Assembly: GCA_944325575.1 (NCBI GenBank)
Contig: CALVAR010000020.1
Coordinates: 1 to 41,156 of the forward strand
Source of the DNA: Candidatus Gastranaerophilales bacterium
GTDB taxonomy: Bacteria; Cyanobacteriota; Vampirovibrionia; Gastranaerophilales; Gastranaerophilaceae
DNA length: 41,156 bases
Reading direction: 5' to 3'
In this document: positions 17,315-26,252 of the stretch, one piece after another
Layout of the letters: each line of letters opens with the position of its first letter
How positions within the stretch are numbered: the stretch's first letter is position 1
Position numbers and translations under genes: made by a program
Notes under the pieces: model-generated
Database searches by the model: none
Told to the model about the DNA's origin: nothing
The model's input: the letters and a program-made list of their open reading frames with translations, nothing else

Positions 17315-17998
17315 ATGACGGTGAGTGGTGTTAACAGCACTGCAGGAATACCTGTGGCTGCATCTCAAAATTTGAATGTACAAAATTCTGCACAGCCTGC
17401 TGCAGCGGTATCGGTCGGTACAATGCAGCCCGTGCAATATGAAGAACCGAAAAAATCTTCATCAAATCCGGCAAAAGTTTTGATGTATCTCGGCTTACTA
17501 GGAGCAGCAACTTATGCTTTTGTCAAATATAAAAATATTCAGGCTCTTAAACCGATTATACAAAACTCTGAAAAGGCAACAAAAGACGGCGGCAGATTAA
17601 CAACACAAATTTTGAAAACTAAATCAAGAAAAGCTAACGGTGATATCGTTATTTCCGGTGAAAAATCTATAAAAACCTACTTTGACAAAGAAGGCAATAA
17701 GCGTGCGGAAATAATTCATGATATGACAAAAAATGAAAGATACTCCGTATATTATGATAAGGAAGGAAATATTACTAAAAATGTTGTTTCAAGAATGTCA
17801 ATTCCTACAAACAATGCTAAAACCAGGGTGGAACAAAAAATGACAAATGTATATACACGCAATAATAACGGTACAGTGACAACAAAAACCGATGTGGTTG
17901 ATTATCAAACAAAACATCCTTACACCTTGTATTCATATACAAAGACAAATGTAATACCGAACACATCAGCTGCATCAGCCGCACAAACATCAAACTAA
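17315..17998 (+). CDS. Uncharacterised single-pass membrane protein with YD-like hairpins
   Basis: 227 residues from the ATG at 17315, chosen because AAAGG sits 7 nt upstream; an ATG at 17300 is in frame but has no site. The first 50 residues are low-complexity (Ala, Gln, Ser, Pro), followed by a membrane segment near 55-71 (VLMYLGLLGAATYAFV) and a basic KYKN stop. The remaining part is polar with strand pairs such as YFDKEGNKRAE and YYDKEGNITKN, like those in the two EF-hand proteins of this window. No family is recognised. It converges with serB, 11 bp apart. Confidence 0.7.
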   Translation: MTVSGVNSTAGIPVAASQNLNVQNSAQPAAAVSVGTMQPVQYEEPKKSSSNPAKVLMYLGLLGAATYAFVKYKNIQALKPIIQNSEKATKDGGRLTTQILKTKSRKANGDIVISGEKSIKTYFDKEGNKRAEIIHDMTKNERYSVYYDKEGNITKNVVSRMSIPTNNAKTRVEQKMTNVYTRNNNGTVTTKTDVVDYQTKHPYTLYSYTKTNVIPNTSAASAAQTSN

Positions 17999-18009
17999 AA
18001 ATAAATATA

Positions 18010-18639
18010 TTATAAAATAACTTTATCAAGCAGCAGTCTTAGATCTTTTTCTTCTATACAGACTGTTGCTTCGTTTTTTAGACATTCTTTTGCACAAAAA
18101 GCAACTTTTGTCTTTGCATATTTAAACATACTCAGGTCATTTGCGCCGTCACCTATGGTAATTGTATGTTCCGGATTTATGCCAAGCAGTGTCTGCAGCT
18201 TTTGGAGCATTTCTCCTTTACTGTCAGAAAACATCATTTCTCCGCCGACCTGTCCGGTTAATATACCGTTTTTTGCATGCAGTATATTTGAAAAATCAGC
18301 ATCATATCCAAGGATATTTTTTGCATATCCCGTTGCATTTTGGAATCCGCCGGAAAAACATACAACCGTATAGCCGTGCTGCTTTAATTTTGCTATGGTT
18401 TCTTTGGCTCCCGTCATATACGGAAGGTTCCTGCAAATATTATCAACTTTTGATTCTTGTAAACCTTTTAGCAAAGATACGCGATATGTGAGACTGTCAA
18501 AAAAATCCAGCTCACCTTCCATTGCCCGTTTTGTTATTTCTGCAACTTTGTCCTGAAGATTTAGTTCTGATGCAATTATTTCAATGGTCTCGCCATCCAT
18601 AAGTGTGGAATCAAAATCAAAAACCGCAAGTTTGTTCAT
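18010..18639 (-). CDS. serB: Phosphoserine phosphatase (HAD superfamily)
   Basis: 209 residues. HAD motif I is FDFDSTLMDGE (7-17), motif II is CFSGGFQ, and motif IV is GDGANDLSMFKYA; the spacing and the FDFDST/GDGANDL forms are characteristic of SerB. It hydrolyses phosphoserine in the last step of serine synthesis. There is no N-terminal ACT domain, as in many short SerB proteins. The ATG overlaps the dut stop in the form TAATG, which suggests translational coupling. Confidence 0.9.
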   Translation of the reverse strand: MNKLAVFDFDSTLMDGETIEIIASELNLQDKVAEITKRAMEGELDFFDSLTYRVSLLKGLQESKVDNICRNLPYMTGAKETIAKLKQHGYTVVCFSGGFQNATGYAKNILGYDADFSNILHAKNGILTGQVGGEMMFSDSKGEMLQKLQTLLGINPEHTITIGDGANDLSMFKYAKTKVAFCAKECLKNEATVCIEEKDLRLLLDKVIL

Positions 18640-19085
18640 TACTGCCTTCCCGTAGAGCCAAAACCGCCTTCGCCTCTTTGTGTATCTGTCAATTCCTCTG
18701 CGACTTCAATTTCTGCTTTTGTGACAGGTGAGATAACCATCTGTGCAATTCTGTCACCGTTATGTATTGTAAATTCTTCAGTTGAAAGGTTTATTACCGG
18801 TATACATAACTCGCCTCTGTAGTCTTCGTCAATGGTTCCTACACAATTGACAAGAGTTATACCGTGTTTTATTGACATTCCTGAACGTGGTCTGACCTGT
18901 GCTTCGTATCCTTGAGGCAGTTCCATTTTTAAACCTGTCGGGATTAGCTTTCTTTCCAACGATTTTAATGTCACCGGCTCGCTTAAAAATGCGCATAAGT
19001 CCATTCCGGAAGCTCCTGCACTTTGATAGCAGGGGATATTTACAGATTCATCCAATTTTTTAAATTTTAATTTTATTTTATTCAT
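18639..19085 (-). CDS. dut: dUTP diphosphatase
   Basis: 148 residues. All five trimeric dUTPase motifs are visible: ASGMDL, RPRSGMS, GTIDEDYRGE, RIAQMVI and the flexible C-terminal RGEGGFGSTG arm that closes over the active site. It hydrolyses dUTP to dUMP and keeps uracil out of DNA. I take the ATG at 19085 (AGGACAGG just upstream) rather than the TTG at 19100. It is the first gene of the dut-serB pair. Confidence 0.96.
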   Translation of the reverse strand: MNKIKLKFKKLDESVNIPCYQSAGASGMDLCAFLSEPVTLKSLERKLIPTGLKMELPQGYEAQVRPRSGMSIKHGITLVNCVGTIDEDYRGELCIPVINLSTEEFTIHNGDRIAQMVISPVTKAEIEVAEELTDTQRGEGGFGSTGRQ

Positions 19086-19275
19086 ATCCTGTCCTCTCAA
19101 CTGTATTATTTTAGCAAAAATTTGGTTAAAAATAATTTCTTAAAAAAAATTTACAAATCCATCAAATCCAATTATATTGCCTACTAGCATAGCATAAGTT
19201 GGTGATTTTTCTCTTAAGAAATATACAAAAACGCCGAATAAAATAATAACAGTTATATATAGGAAAGGTGTGTGT

Positions 19276-22200
19276 ATGTTTAACAGGGATTTGAAAATCG
19301 GACAAGGAGAAAAGTGGGATATTTCACAAATTTCTCAGGATGAAATTTCTCTTGAGGAGCTTACTAAAAATAAAAAGAAACTTATTCAAATTTTCAATTC
19401 TTTTAATATGAACGGAGGCGAAACCCTTGATAATGTTGAGCTATTGAAGGCTATGGACTATTTTGGAAATTTAGATACAGACGGTGACGGAAAACTTTCC
19501 AAAAAAGAACTTGAAAAGGGTGCACAATATTTAAACACACAACTTTCTCTTGAAGGCAAGGATGCCATAAAGTCTAAAGATCTTAAAAATTTCATAAAAA
19601 ATATTGTTAAAGCTACAAAAGATAATGAAACAGTAAACGCCGATGACATGTTTTCTTTTGATGAAGGTGATTTGGATATACAAAATGTTACGGGCTCAAG
19701 AACAGAAGAAAATGACGGAGTTAAAAGTACTGTTCTTACTTATGATGACGGACGTGAAGTCACTACAAATCCCGGCGGTACATATAATGTAAAAAATACG
19801 GATGAAAACGGAACAGTTGTTACACAGTTCTATAGTGCTGGCAATAAACTTTTGCGTGAAACTTCCGTGGATGCCGATAATAATACCAGAATCACCGATT
19901 ATGATCCAAAACAGTCTGAGCAGGTGCCGTTGAGGTCTGTTTCTACCGTTGATAACGGTGCTCATAAATATGAAATTAACTACGTTGACGGTAAACCATC
20001 GACTGGTACATATACAGGTGACGGCGGTTCTACTGTTGAAGTATATGAATACAAAAATGATGAAAGAAGAATTACATCACGTGTAGAAAATAAGGGTCAA
20101 GAGGAACAAACAATAACACACTATTCATATTCTGGCGGAACAATTCAGGCAGAGGTTCTGGATGAGGACGGAGTCAGATATCAGGTTCTAGACAGTGATT
20201 ATAATGTTGTTTCTGAAGAAGCAGTACTTAAGACCGGAATTATCATAAATAAAGAACCGGTTGACGGCGGTTTAACCAAAGAGATTGTTTCTGATGTAAA
20301 TATCGGCAGAACGTCTACAACTGTGTATACACCGGAGCACAACCGTGTTTCACAGACTGTGGATGTAAACGGTACAAAATACGAAGTGCAATATGACGGC
20401 AGCGGAAATACAAATATTGTAGTTCAAAATGGCGAATCTCCGGCAGTTATAGCTAAAAAATTCGGCTGCACATTGGAAGACTTAAAAACTCTGAATGCAG
20501 ATAAACTCCACGGTAAAGGTCAAAATGCATATTTTATAGTCGGCGATACAATAAAAGTCCCCGGTGAACTGGACGCAGATGCTGCTGTATTGCAAGGCAG
20601 GGATTCTAAAGAACAGGCTCTCTCAAAATATCAGAAATATCAGGAAATGGTACAACAGGCCGATGCCGCTCTGGAGGCAAGAAAAGATTATACAAGAACT
20701 TTTACAAATACAACTTATGACACTTTTGAACAACAGGCAAGAGCTTGCTTTGTCCGTGAGGGGAATAATAACCCGAGTGAATATGAGCTTAAATTGCGTA
20801 TAAATGAACTGCAAGAATTAAATCCAAATATTAAAGACGGTGAACTAAAAGGTAAGAAAATAACAGCAACATTTGCACCTGAAACGTATGCTTCTATCGG
20901 GCAGGGACAATTGCAAAGAGAAGAAGCCCGCCAGGTTCAAAAAGCAAAACAAGAGGCTGCAGAGGCTGCACCGCTTGCTCAGGATATGTATACGGCAATA
21001 TCTGATCATTCAGCAGGTGTCTCGGAACAATCATTTAAGGATGCACTTGCTAAAGTTGATAAAGATAATGTTGTAGGCGTTTTAGAAGCCTATGATAAAT
21101 TGTCCCCTAATGAAAATTTAATAGAAGCGGTTTTTGATGAATGGGGCAATAGCGGAGCTACGAAATCAGCCACTTCTAAAGTATTTATTAACGCCTTATA
21201 TGACAGAGCTGTATCGGCGGGTGTTGATAAGGAACATGCGGCGCAATTGAGAGATGCTGCTATTTCTGAACTTAATAAAGCATCTTGTGGAAATACAGAC
21301 AAACTTGTCGGCAGTCTCAAAAATATGGTTGCAACCATAAATACTGCCGAACACGTTACAAGAGAAGAAAGAACCTCTAAAGTAACGGATAATTCTACTA
21401 TGCGTGACAGTACTATTGACGCCGGACTTGCCGCTTATGAAGAAAACAACAGCAATCTTCAGGCTCAGCTCGATAGAGACGGCTGGTGTGCTGACCTTTA
21501 TGAAGGCCTCAAGTGGTGCGTAGGCTCGGATAATCTTGATGAAAATGTAAAAGCGGATTTAACTGAATTCCGAAGTACTTTAGGAGAATTGCAACTGGCT
21601 AAAGTGAACGGCGGTGATGAAGCATTCGATGCCAAGTTCAAGGAAATTTTCGGAGTTGATTATGATCCGAATCTTGCAAGAGGCTACAGCAAAATGCAGA
21701 ACGATTATGCAAATGCATCTGCATTGACAGTACAAATTGAGGGCTTTGATAAGGAATTTGCAAGCAGTATAAACGGACAGGAATCATACGCAACAATGGT
21801 TCAAAAATACGGAGATTATATTAAATCTGTGAATCCGGAAATAACAGACGGCAATGCGGCTGTAGAAACCGGTATAGCTCTTGCTATGGAAAAAGATAAT
21901 ATTGATTTTAACACTGCTACTGAAGACCAAAAGAAACAGTATTTGATAAATATCCTTTCGGATACACAAAAGGGCTTTAAAACCGAACTTGAAAAATATA
22001 CAAGGGGCAAAAGCCTTGATACAATGAAAAAAGATCTTGATCAGGCATGTGTTTCAGTATTCGGCAATAAAGGCGATATAGTTTCAAGAGTAAATAACTA
22101 TGTTATTTCCCAGCAGAAAGGCGGGGCTGCAACAGCTGCCGTTCTTAAGGCCGCAGGCGCCATAGCAGTGACGGTTCTGACCGGCGGAACTGGAACAGCC

Positions 22201-24717
22201 GCATTGTTAACTGCTGCCGGATCAACGGCCGCTATATCAGCTACTGTCGATCTTACGGACAGAGCAACCTCAAAGGTCGGTCTGCAAGACGGCGAAGTCT
22301 TTAATATATTGAAAAACGCAACTATTGACGGTGCAACGGTATTTGCCGGCGGTAAACTTACTAAAGCTGCAATGTGCTTTAAAAATCCAAATGCCTTTGT
22401 ACAGGCAGGAGGCAGAATGCTTGCACAAACATCAGGTGACGTTGCTATAGGCGCAGCTGCCGAGTACGGACAAACCGGTGAAATTACAATAGAAGGTGTT
22501 ACGTTCCAGGCTATATTCTCGGGTGCAGGTAATTTGATTGCTTTAAAACAAATTAAGAATGCCGGAACTGCGCCAAAAGCAGACAATCCTGCATTGCTGC
22601 CAGCCGGACCAAAGGATACGCCGCAACTGCCATCAGGTAAAACTGATGTTTCACCGGTTTCATCGGGTACTGCAGATAAATCCGCATCGTTGCCCGATAA
22701 TGATTTCTTGCGAACAACACAAAACGGAAACGATTTTAATAAAGTAGCTCCGGAAAATGCGGTTGGTACACTTAATCAGGAAAAATTTGATAATGCTGTT
22801 AATTATTACAGAAATGTTGTCGAAAATGCAGATGAAGCTGCAATAGCAGATTTATCTCAAAGAGCAGCTTCTTTGAACAATAGAAATCAGAGCAGAACGT
22901 TGCAGCACATTGTTGATGATGAACAATTAATGAGAAGAATAAGTACAGAAACAAATCTCGGCGAATTGCATAACCTTGAAAAACAGATATCAAGCTGGAG
23001 TGATGCTAACAGAAATACAGATGCTTTACTTGATGCAATTCATCACAGACAAAATGATTTAATAGCAGAAGGCTCTTATACCGTAGCTGCCAGAGATATT
23101 GATCCGGCAGTTGCAGAAAGAGCAGAGGCTGCACTTTCTAAATCAAAAAGACATTTGCTGCCTGATGAAATATCTGATATCAGACAATACATTGAATCAC
23201 TTACAACCCCTGCTGCTTTAGATAATGTTGTAAGCAGACTTCAGCAAAGAGGCATAAAACTTTCAAGCGGTTCAAAATTAAAACATACAATAGACGCAAA
23301 ATATGCTGAACTCAATGCAACAAGACCTGCAGGCCAAGCACCGGAACAGCCTCTGGTTGCGGAGAATGAAATATATATTTCTCCGCATGAAAGACGTATA
23401 ATATCACAGGCTGACGATGCTGCAGGTACATATACTTTAACTCCGGATGAATTTAGCCTAAATCCTGTTCATTCTGAAGTCGGACCGGTTGTACAAACAC
23501 CGGAACCAAGTGTACTAGCCTCGCAGGTTCAGGCAGATGCAGTTGCTCAAAGCGTAAGTACGCCACGCTTGGATAGAATTAATCCCGGCAGCGGCAAGCT
23601 GGGCGGTTTTGCTAAAAAACAGATAACTGACGAAGTAGTTGCTTCAATTAATGCAGCACAAACACCGCAAGAATTGACGGCTCTTAGAGAAAAGATAAGC
23701 CAGAAAATTTTGAATCCAGAATTTAGAGATGGCTTGCTGGCAAGAATTGATACTAGATTACAACAGATTGTAAATAAAAGTGATGTTTTATCTGTTGTAG
23801 ATGATATTAAGTCAAAAAATAAACAAATCTTTGCAGATAATGTTGCCAGTATAAGAAATGGATCATCTCAAAAAAGTGATATATACAAACTTCCGGAAGG
23901 ATCAATAATAAAGTTATATGAATCTGGTGCTATAGCAGAAAAAGATTTGATAGACATATTTACAAATTCTTCAGGTTTGATAAGCAAAACTGATTTCGAT
24001 TATTTTGCTAAAAAGAAAATAAAATTGACACCATATGACACACCAGAGATTATTGAAGCGAGATATTTTAATGCAGTTAATGAGCCGTTGAGTGTAAGCA
24101 GTCAATATTATCAAACTGTAAAAAACGAAATATTGCCGTTAGAACTTGATAAAATTGCTCAGGCTGCATCTGAAGGTAAAATGATTATAGTAACCGGTCT
24201 GCCGGGAGCAGGCAAATCTACCGTAGTGAAAGAGGTTCTGGGTGAAGATATTATGAAATCATACTATTCTCCTGATGCGGATGAATTTAAAGCTGCTTTC
24301 AAAGATTATTATGCTGACGGTAAAGGGGCCGGACTTGTGCATAAAGCATCGACAACTATATTAAAGCAAGAGGTTATGCCTTTGGCTCTTCAACAGAAAA
24401 AGAACATCATATATCAAACTACAGGCGGTGAAGAAACTTTAAATAAAATAATTGAACAAGCCAAATTAAATGGATATGATGTTAGTATAGTTCATGTCAA
24501 TATTGCACCTGAGAAATCAATGAGCAGAGCTCTATCCAGATATCAAAGAGATGGACGTTTTCTCGATCCTTATGTTACACTGGGTATATATAATGAAGGA
24601 AGCTATATTCCAAACCAAATTCCTGATGTCTTTAAAAATGATTCAAGGCTTCAGACAATAACAGTATATGATACAAATGGTGCTAGCCCAACTTTTGTTA
24701 AAAAAATAGAATTATAA
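19276..24717 (+). CDS. Giant EF-hand / LysM / zeta-toxin-type kinase protein
   Basis: 1813 residues from the ATG at 19276 (AGGAAAGG upstream). In order: a degenerate EF loop (N-M-N-G-G-E-T-L-D-N-V-E, about 44-55) and a canonical one (DTDGDGKLSKKE, about 67-78); YD-like strand repeats to about 380; one LysM (NGESPAVIAKKFGCTLEDL..., about 383-430); Gln/Ala-rich coiled coil; an Ala/Gly/Thr-rich hydrophobic stretch (about 950-993); a Pro-rich linker; three helical repeats (about 1225, 1308 and 1462); and a C-terminal P-loop kinase with Walker A GLPGAGKST (1641-1649), SPDADEFK, and SRALSRYQRDGRF, fitting the zeta-toxin/UNAG-kinase family. No signal peptide is visible. Inferred role: a large effector or polymorphic-toxin-like protein acting at the envelope. 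A cytoplasmic nucleotide kinase role is the alternative. Confidence 0.82.
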   Translation: MFNRDLKIGQGEKWDISQISQDEISLEELTKNKKKLIQIFNSFNMNGGETLDNVELLKAMDYFGNLDTDGDGKLSKKELEKGAQYLNTQLSLEGKDAIKSKDLKNFIKNIVKATKDNETVNADDMFSFDEGDLDIQNVTGSRTEENDGVKSTVLTYDDGREVTTNPGGTYNVKNTDENGTVVTQFYSAGNKLLRETSVDADNNTRITDYDPKQSEQVPLRSVSTVDNGAHKYEINYVDGKPSTGTYTGDGGSTVEVYEYKNDERRITSRVENKGQEEQTITHYSYSGGTIQAEVLDEDGVRYQVLDSDYNVVSEEAVLKTGIIINKEPVDGGLTKEIVSDVNIGRTSTTVYTPEHNRVSQTVDVNGTKYEVQYDGSGNTNIVVQNGESPAVIAKKFGCTLEDLKTLNADKLHGKGQNAYFIVGDTIKVPGELDADAAVLQGRDSKEQALSKYQKYQEMVQQADAALEARKDYTRTFTNTTYDTFEQQARACFVREGNNNPSEYELKLRINELQELNPNIKDGELKGKKITATFAPETYASIGQGQLQREEARQVQKAKQEAAEAAPLAQDMYTAISDHSAGVSEQSFKDALAKVDKDNVVGVLEAYDKLSPNENLIEAVFDEWGNSGATKSATSKVFINALYDRAVSAGVDKEHAAQLRDAAISELNKASCGNTDKLVGSLKNMVATINTAEHVTREERTSKVTDNSTMRDSTIDAGLAAYEENNSNLQAQLDRDGWCADLYEGLKWCVGSDNLDENVKADLTEFRSTLGELQLAKVNGGDEAFDAKFKEIFGVDYDPNLARGYSKMQNDYANASALTVQIEGFDKEFASSINGQESYATMVQKYGDYIKSVNPEITDGNAAVETGIALAMEKDNIDFNTATEDQKKQYLINILSDTQKGFKTELEKYTRGKSLDTMKKDLDQACVSVFGNKGDIVSRVNNYVISQQKGGAATAAVLKAAGAIAVTVLTGGTGTAALLTAAGSTAAISATVDLTDRATSKVGLQDGEVFNILKNATIDGATVFAGGKLTKAAMCFKNPNAFVQAGGRMLAQTSGDVAIGAAAEYGQTGEITIEGVTFQAIFSGAGNLIALKQIKNAGTAPKADNPALLPAGPKDTPQLPSGKTDVSPVSSGTADKSASLPDNDFLRTTQNGNDFNKVAPENAVGTLNQEKFDNAVNYYRNVVENADEAAIADLSQRAASLNNRNQSRTLQHIVDDEQLMRRISTETNLGELHNLEKQISSWSDANRNTDALLDAIHHRQNDLIAEGSYTVAARDIDPAVAERAEAALSKSKRHLLPDEISDIRQYIESLTTPAALDNVVSRLQQRGIKLSSGSKLKHTIDAKYAELNATRPAGQAPEQPLVAENEIYISPHERRIISQADDAAGTYTLTPDEFSLNPVHSEVGPVVQTPEPSVLASQVQADAVAQSVSTPRLDRINPGSGKLGGFAKKQITDEVVASINAAQTPQELTALREKISQKILNPEFRDGLLARIDTRLQQIVNKSDVLSVVDDIKSKNKQIFADNVASIRNGSSQKSDIYKLPEGSIIKLYESGAIAEKDLIDIFTNSSGLISKTDFDYFAKKKIKLTPYDTPEIIEARYFNAVNEPLSVSSQYYQTVKNEILPLELDKIAQAASEGKMIIVTGLPGAGKSTVVKEVLGEDIMKSYYSPDADEFKAAFKDYYADGKGAGLVHKASTTILKQEVMPLALQQKKNIIYQTTGGEETLNKIIEQAKLNGYDVSIVHVNIAPEKSMSRALSRYQRDGRFLDPYVTLGIYNEGSYIPNQIPDVFKNDSRLQTITVYDTNGASPTFVKKIEL

Positions 24718-24734
24718 AATAAAAGGAGAAATAT

Positions 24735-24926
24735 ATGTCTGAAAAAATTGATATAAAAAAACTTTTAGAACCAGTTAAGCTCACTGAGGCCAATAAAGAT
24801 TCTTATAGAATGCCCAATGATCCTGCTGATTTTGATGATGCGTTCATTGATAGCTTGAGCGAAGCTGCAAAAAAATTAAAAGAAAAAAATCCAGATAAAG
24901 ACATATTTAAAAAGAAAAGTGAATAA
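24735..24926 (+). CDS. Small acidic/basic ORF after the zeta-kinase gene (candidate immunity protein)
   Basis: 63 residues, starting 17 bp after the giant gene behind a strong AAAAGGAGA site. The sequence is highly charged and mostly helical by eye (FIDSLSEAAKKLKEKNPDKD), with no membrane segment or cysteine. No family is recognised. The place right after a C-terminal zeta-type domain is where an immunity protein or epsilon-like antitoxin would be expected; at 63 residues it is smaller than epsilon (about 90). The role is purely positional inference. Confidence 0.65.
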   Translation: MSEKIDIKKLLEPVKLTEANKDSYRMPNDPADFDDAFIDSLSEAAKKLKEKNPDKDIFKKKSE

Positions 24927-24969
24927 TTGTAAATTTTTAGTAAAATTAAAGCACATTTTTAAGAAAAAA

Positions 24970-24991
24970 TTCCTTTATTAGTATAAAGGAA
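24970..24991 (+). promoter_or_regulatory. Hairpin masking the ribosome site of the HD hydrolase gene
   Basis: TTCCTTTA (24970-24977) pairs perfectly with TAAAGGAA (24984-24991) around a 6-nt loop. The 3' arm is the Shine-Dalgarno sequence of the gene starting at 25000, so the fold would hide it. Confidence 0.5.
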
Positions 24992-24999
24992 GTGTTATT

Positions 25000-25611
25000 A
25001 TGTCAGTTTATGGTTTAGATGATACAAAGTTTTTATTTAATGGTAATTATGACAAAAGTCGTATAATGAGTGCGGTGAATTTTGCAGACAAATATCATTT
25101 TGGACAGGTTAGAAAGTCTATTGATAAAGAGCCTTTTATAAAGCACTGTTTAAACGTCGGTGATATTTTGGCAAAATCTTCTAAGAATGAAGATACAGTG
25201 ATTGCCGGTATCTTGCATGACACAATAGAAGATACTGTAGTTACAAAAAATGATTTGAGTAAAACATTTGGAAAAAATGTATCAGAACTTGTCGATTGGG
25301 TTACGGAACAAGATAAGAGCAAGTCTTGGATGGAACGCTTTGAAGATTATATTAGAAGGTTAAAACTTGCTCCTGCAGACGCACAATGTATTTCTGCAGC
25401 AGATAAAATAGACAATATGCGTTCTATGACAGATAGCCTGAAAAGAGACTATAATATTTTTCAAAATATGAAAGGCTCTCCAAAAATGCAGCTGGATAAA
25501 TTTAATAAGGTTTTTGATATTGTAAAGGATAATATACCTGCTGACTTAAAGAAAATGTACATTAATTCTTTAGATGATTTTGTAAGTATTTTGAAAAAAT
25601 TTAAACTATAA
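25000..25611 (+). CDS. MESH1/SpoT-like HD-domain hydrolase
   Basis: 203 residues. The N-terminal 150 match the HD hydrolase fold of SpoT and small alarmone hydrolases: HFGQVRKSIDKEPFIKH (His33), AGILHDTIEDT (His73-Asp74) and AADKIDNMRSM (Asp135, Asn139), the expected metal-binding set. There is no synthetase, TGS or ACT domain. Members remove pyrophosphate from (p)ppGpp, or in some cases phosphate from NADPH. The last 55 residues are a lysine-rich helical tail. It follows the zeta-kinase locus by 73 bp and may be part of it. Small alarmone hydrolases are known antitoxins in toxSAS systems, which makes the pairing noteworthy. Confidence 0.82.
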   Translation: MSVYGLDDTKFLFNGNYDKSRIMSAVNFADKYHFGQVRKSIDKEPFIKHCLNVGDILAKSSKNEDTVIAGILHDTIEDTVVTKNDLSKTFGKNVSELVDWVTEQDKSKSWMERFEDYIRRLKLAPADAQCISAADKIDNMRSMTDSLKRDYNIFQNMKGSPKMQLDKFNKVFDIVKDNIPADLKKMYINSLDDFVSILKKFKL

Positions 25612-25629
25612 TATTTATGATGTTAAGAT

Positions 25630-26187
25630 TTAATCTTCATCAATTGGCATTGTTATTATATATTTGTGTCCGTGTTTTTCTTTTGTTACTTTTTCCACAT
25701 TGATTTCTTCCGGCAGGACAAAACTCTGTGAAAATGCATAAACTTTGTCGGAATGTTTGCCTGTTTTTTCACTTCTGCCTGTTATGCTGACTTTATGTGA
25801 TTGGATATCTATATTTACATTGTCAGGGTTGTTATCAAACGGTCTTAGGTTGATGATCATTTTATAAGCATCCAGATTGTCATCTTTGTAAGTCTCGACG
25901 GGGTTTTTTACTACCATCATTGCCTTGTCGTGCATAGGAAATGCCCCCATGTCCCGTTCAAACATTCTGTCTTGTTCCTGCAGGATTCTGTCTATGTTCT
26001 CTACTGGCATTGCCGGCATATAATATGCGTGTCGCATTTGATCCAGTACATAATATACGGCAAGATAGCAGGCTATAAACAGTGCAATCAAAAGCAATGC
26101 AAATTTTAGCCAGCAGCCGGCATGTTTTTGCGGAATTACATTATATTCATCACGATTTTCTTCATTAAATTCTTTGTTTTCGTCCAT
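25630..26187 (-). CDS. Membrane-anchored Hsp20-like protein
   Basis: 185 residues. A polar N-terminus of about 26 residues is followed by one membrane helix (LKFALLLIALFIACYLAVYYVL, about 27-48), a Met-rich linker, and a C-terminal alpha-crystallin-type domain (YKMIINLRPFD..., VNIDIQSHKVSITG, FSQSFVLPEEINVEKVT, YIITMPI). Small heat-shock proteins hold unfolded proteins; a membrane-tethered form would do this at the inner-membrane surface, probably on the outer side given the many positive charges before the helix are few. AAGGAG precedes the ATG. It is the second gene of a pair with the nucleotidyltransferase, 65 bp apart. Confidence 0.75.
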   Translation of the reverse strand: MDENKEFNEENRDEYNVIPQKHAGCWLKFALLLIALFIACYLAVYYVLDQMRHAYYMPAMPVENIDRILQEQDRMFERDMGAFPMHDKAMMVVKNPVETYKDDNLDAYKMIINLRPFDNNPDNVNIDIQSHKVSITGRSEKTGKHSDKVYAFSQSFVLPEEINVEKVTKEKHGHKYIITMPIDED

Positions 26188-26252
26188 TATAAATACTCCT
26201 TCTTTTTGTAATTTATATTGTACAAAAGCAGAAAATCTTTTTTATCAGTCAT

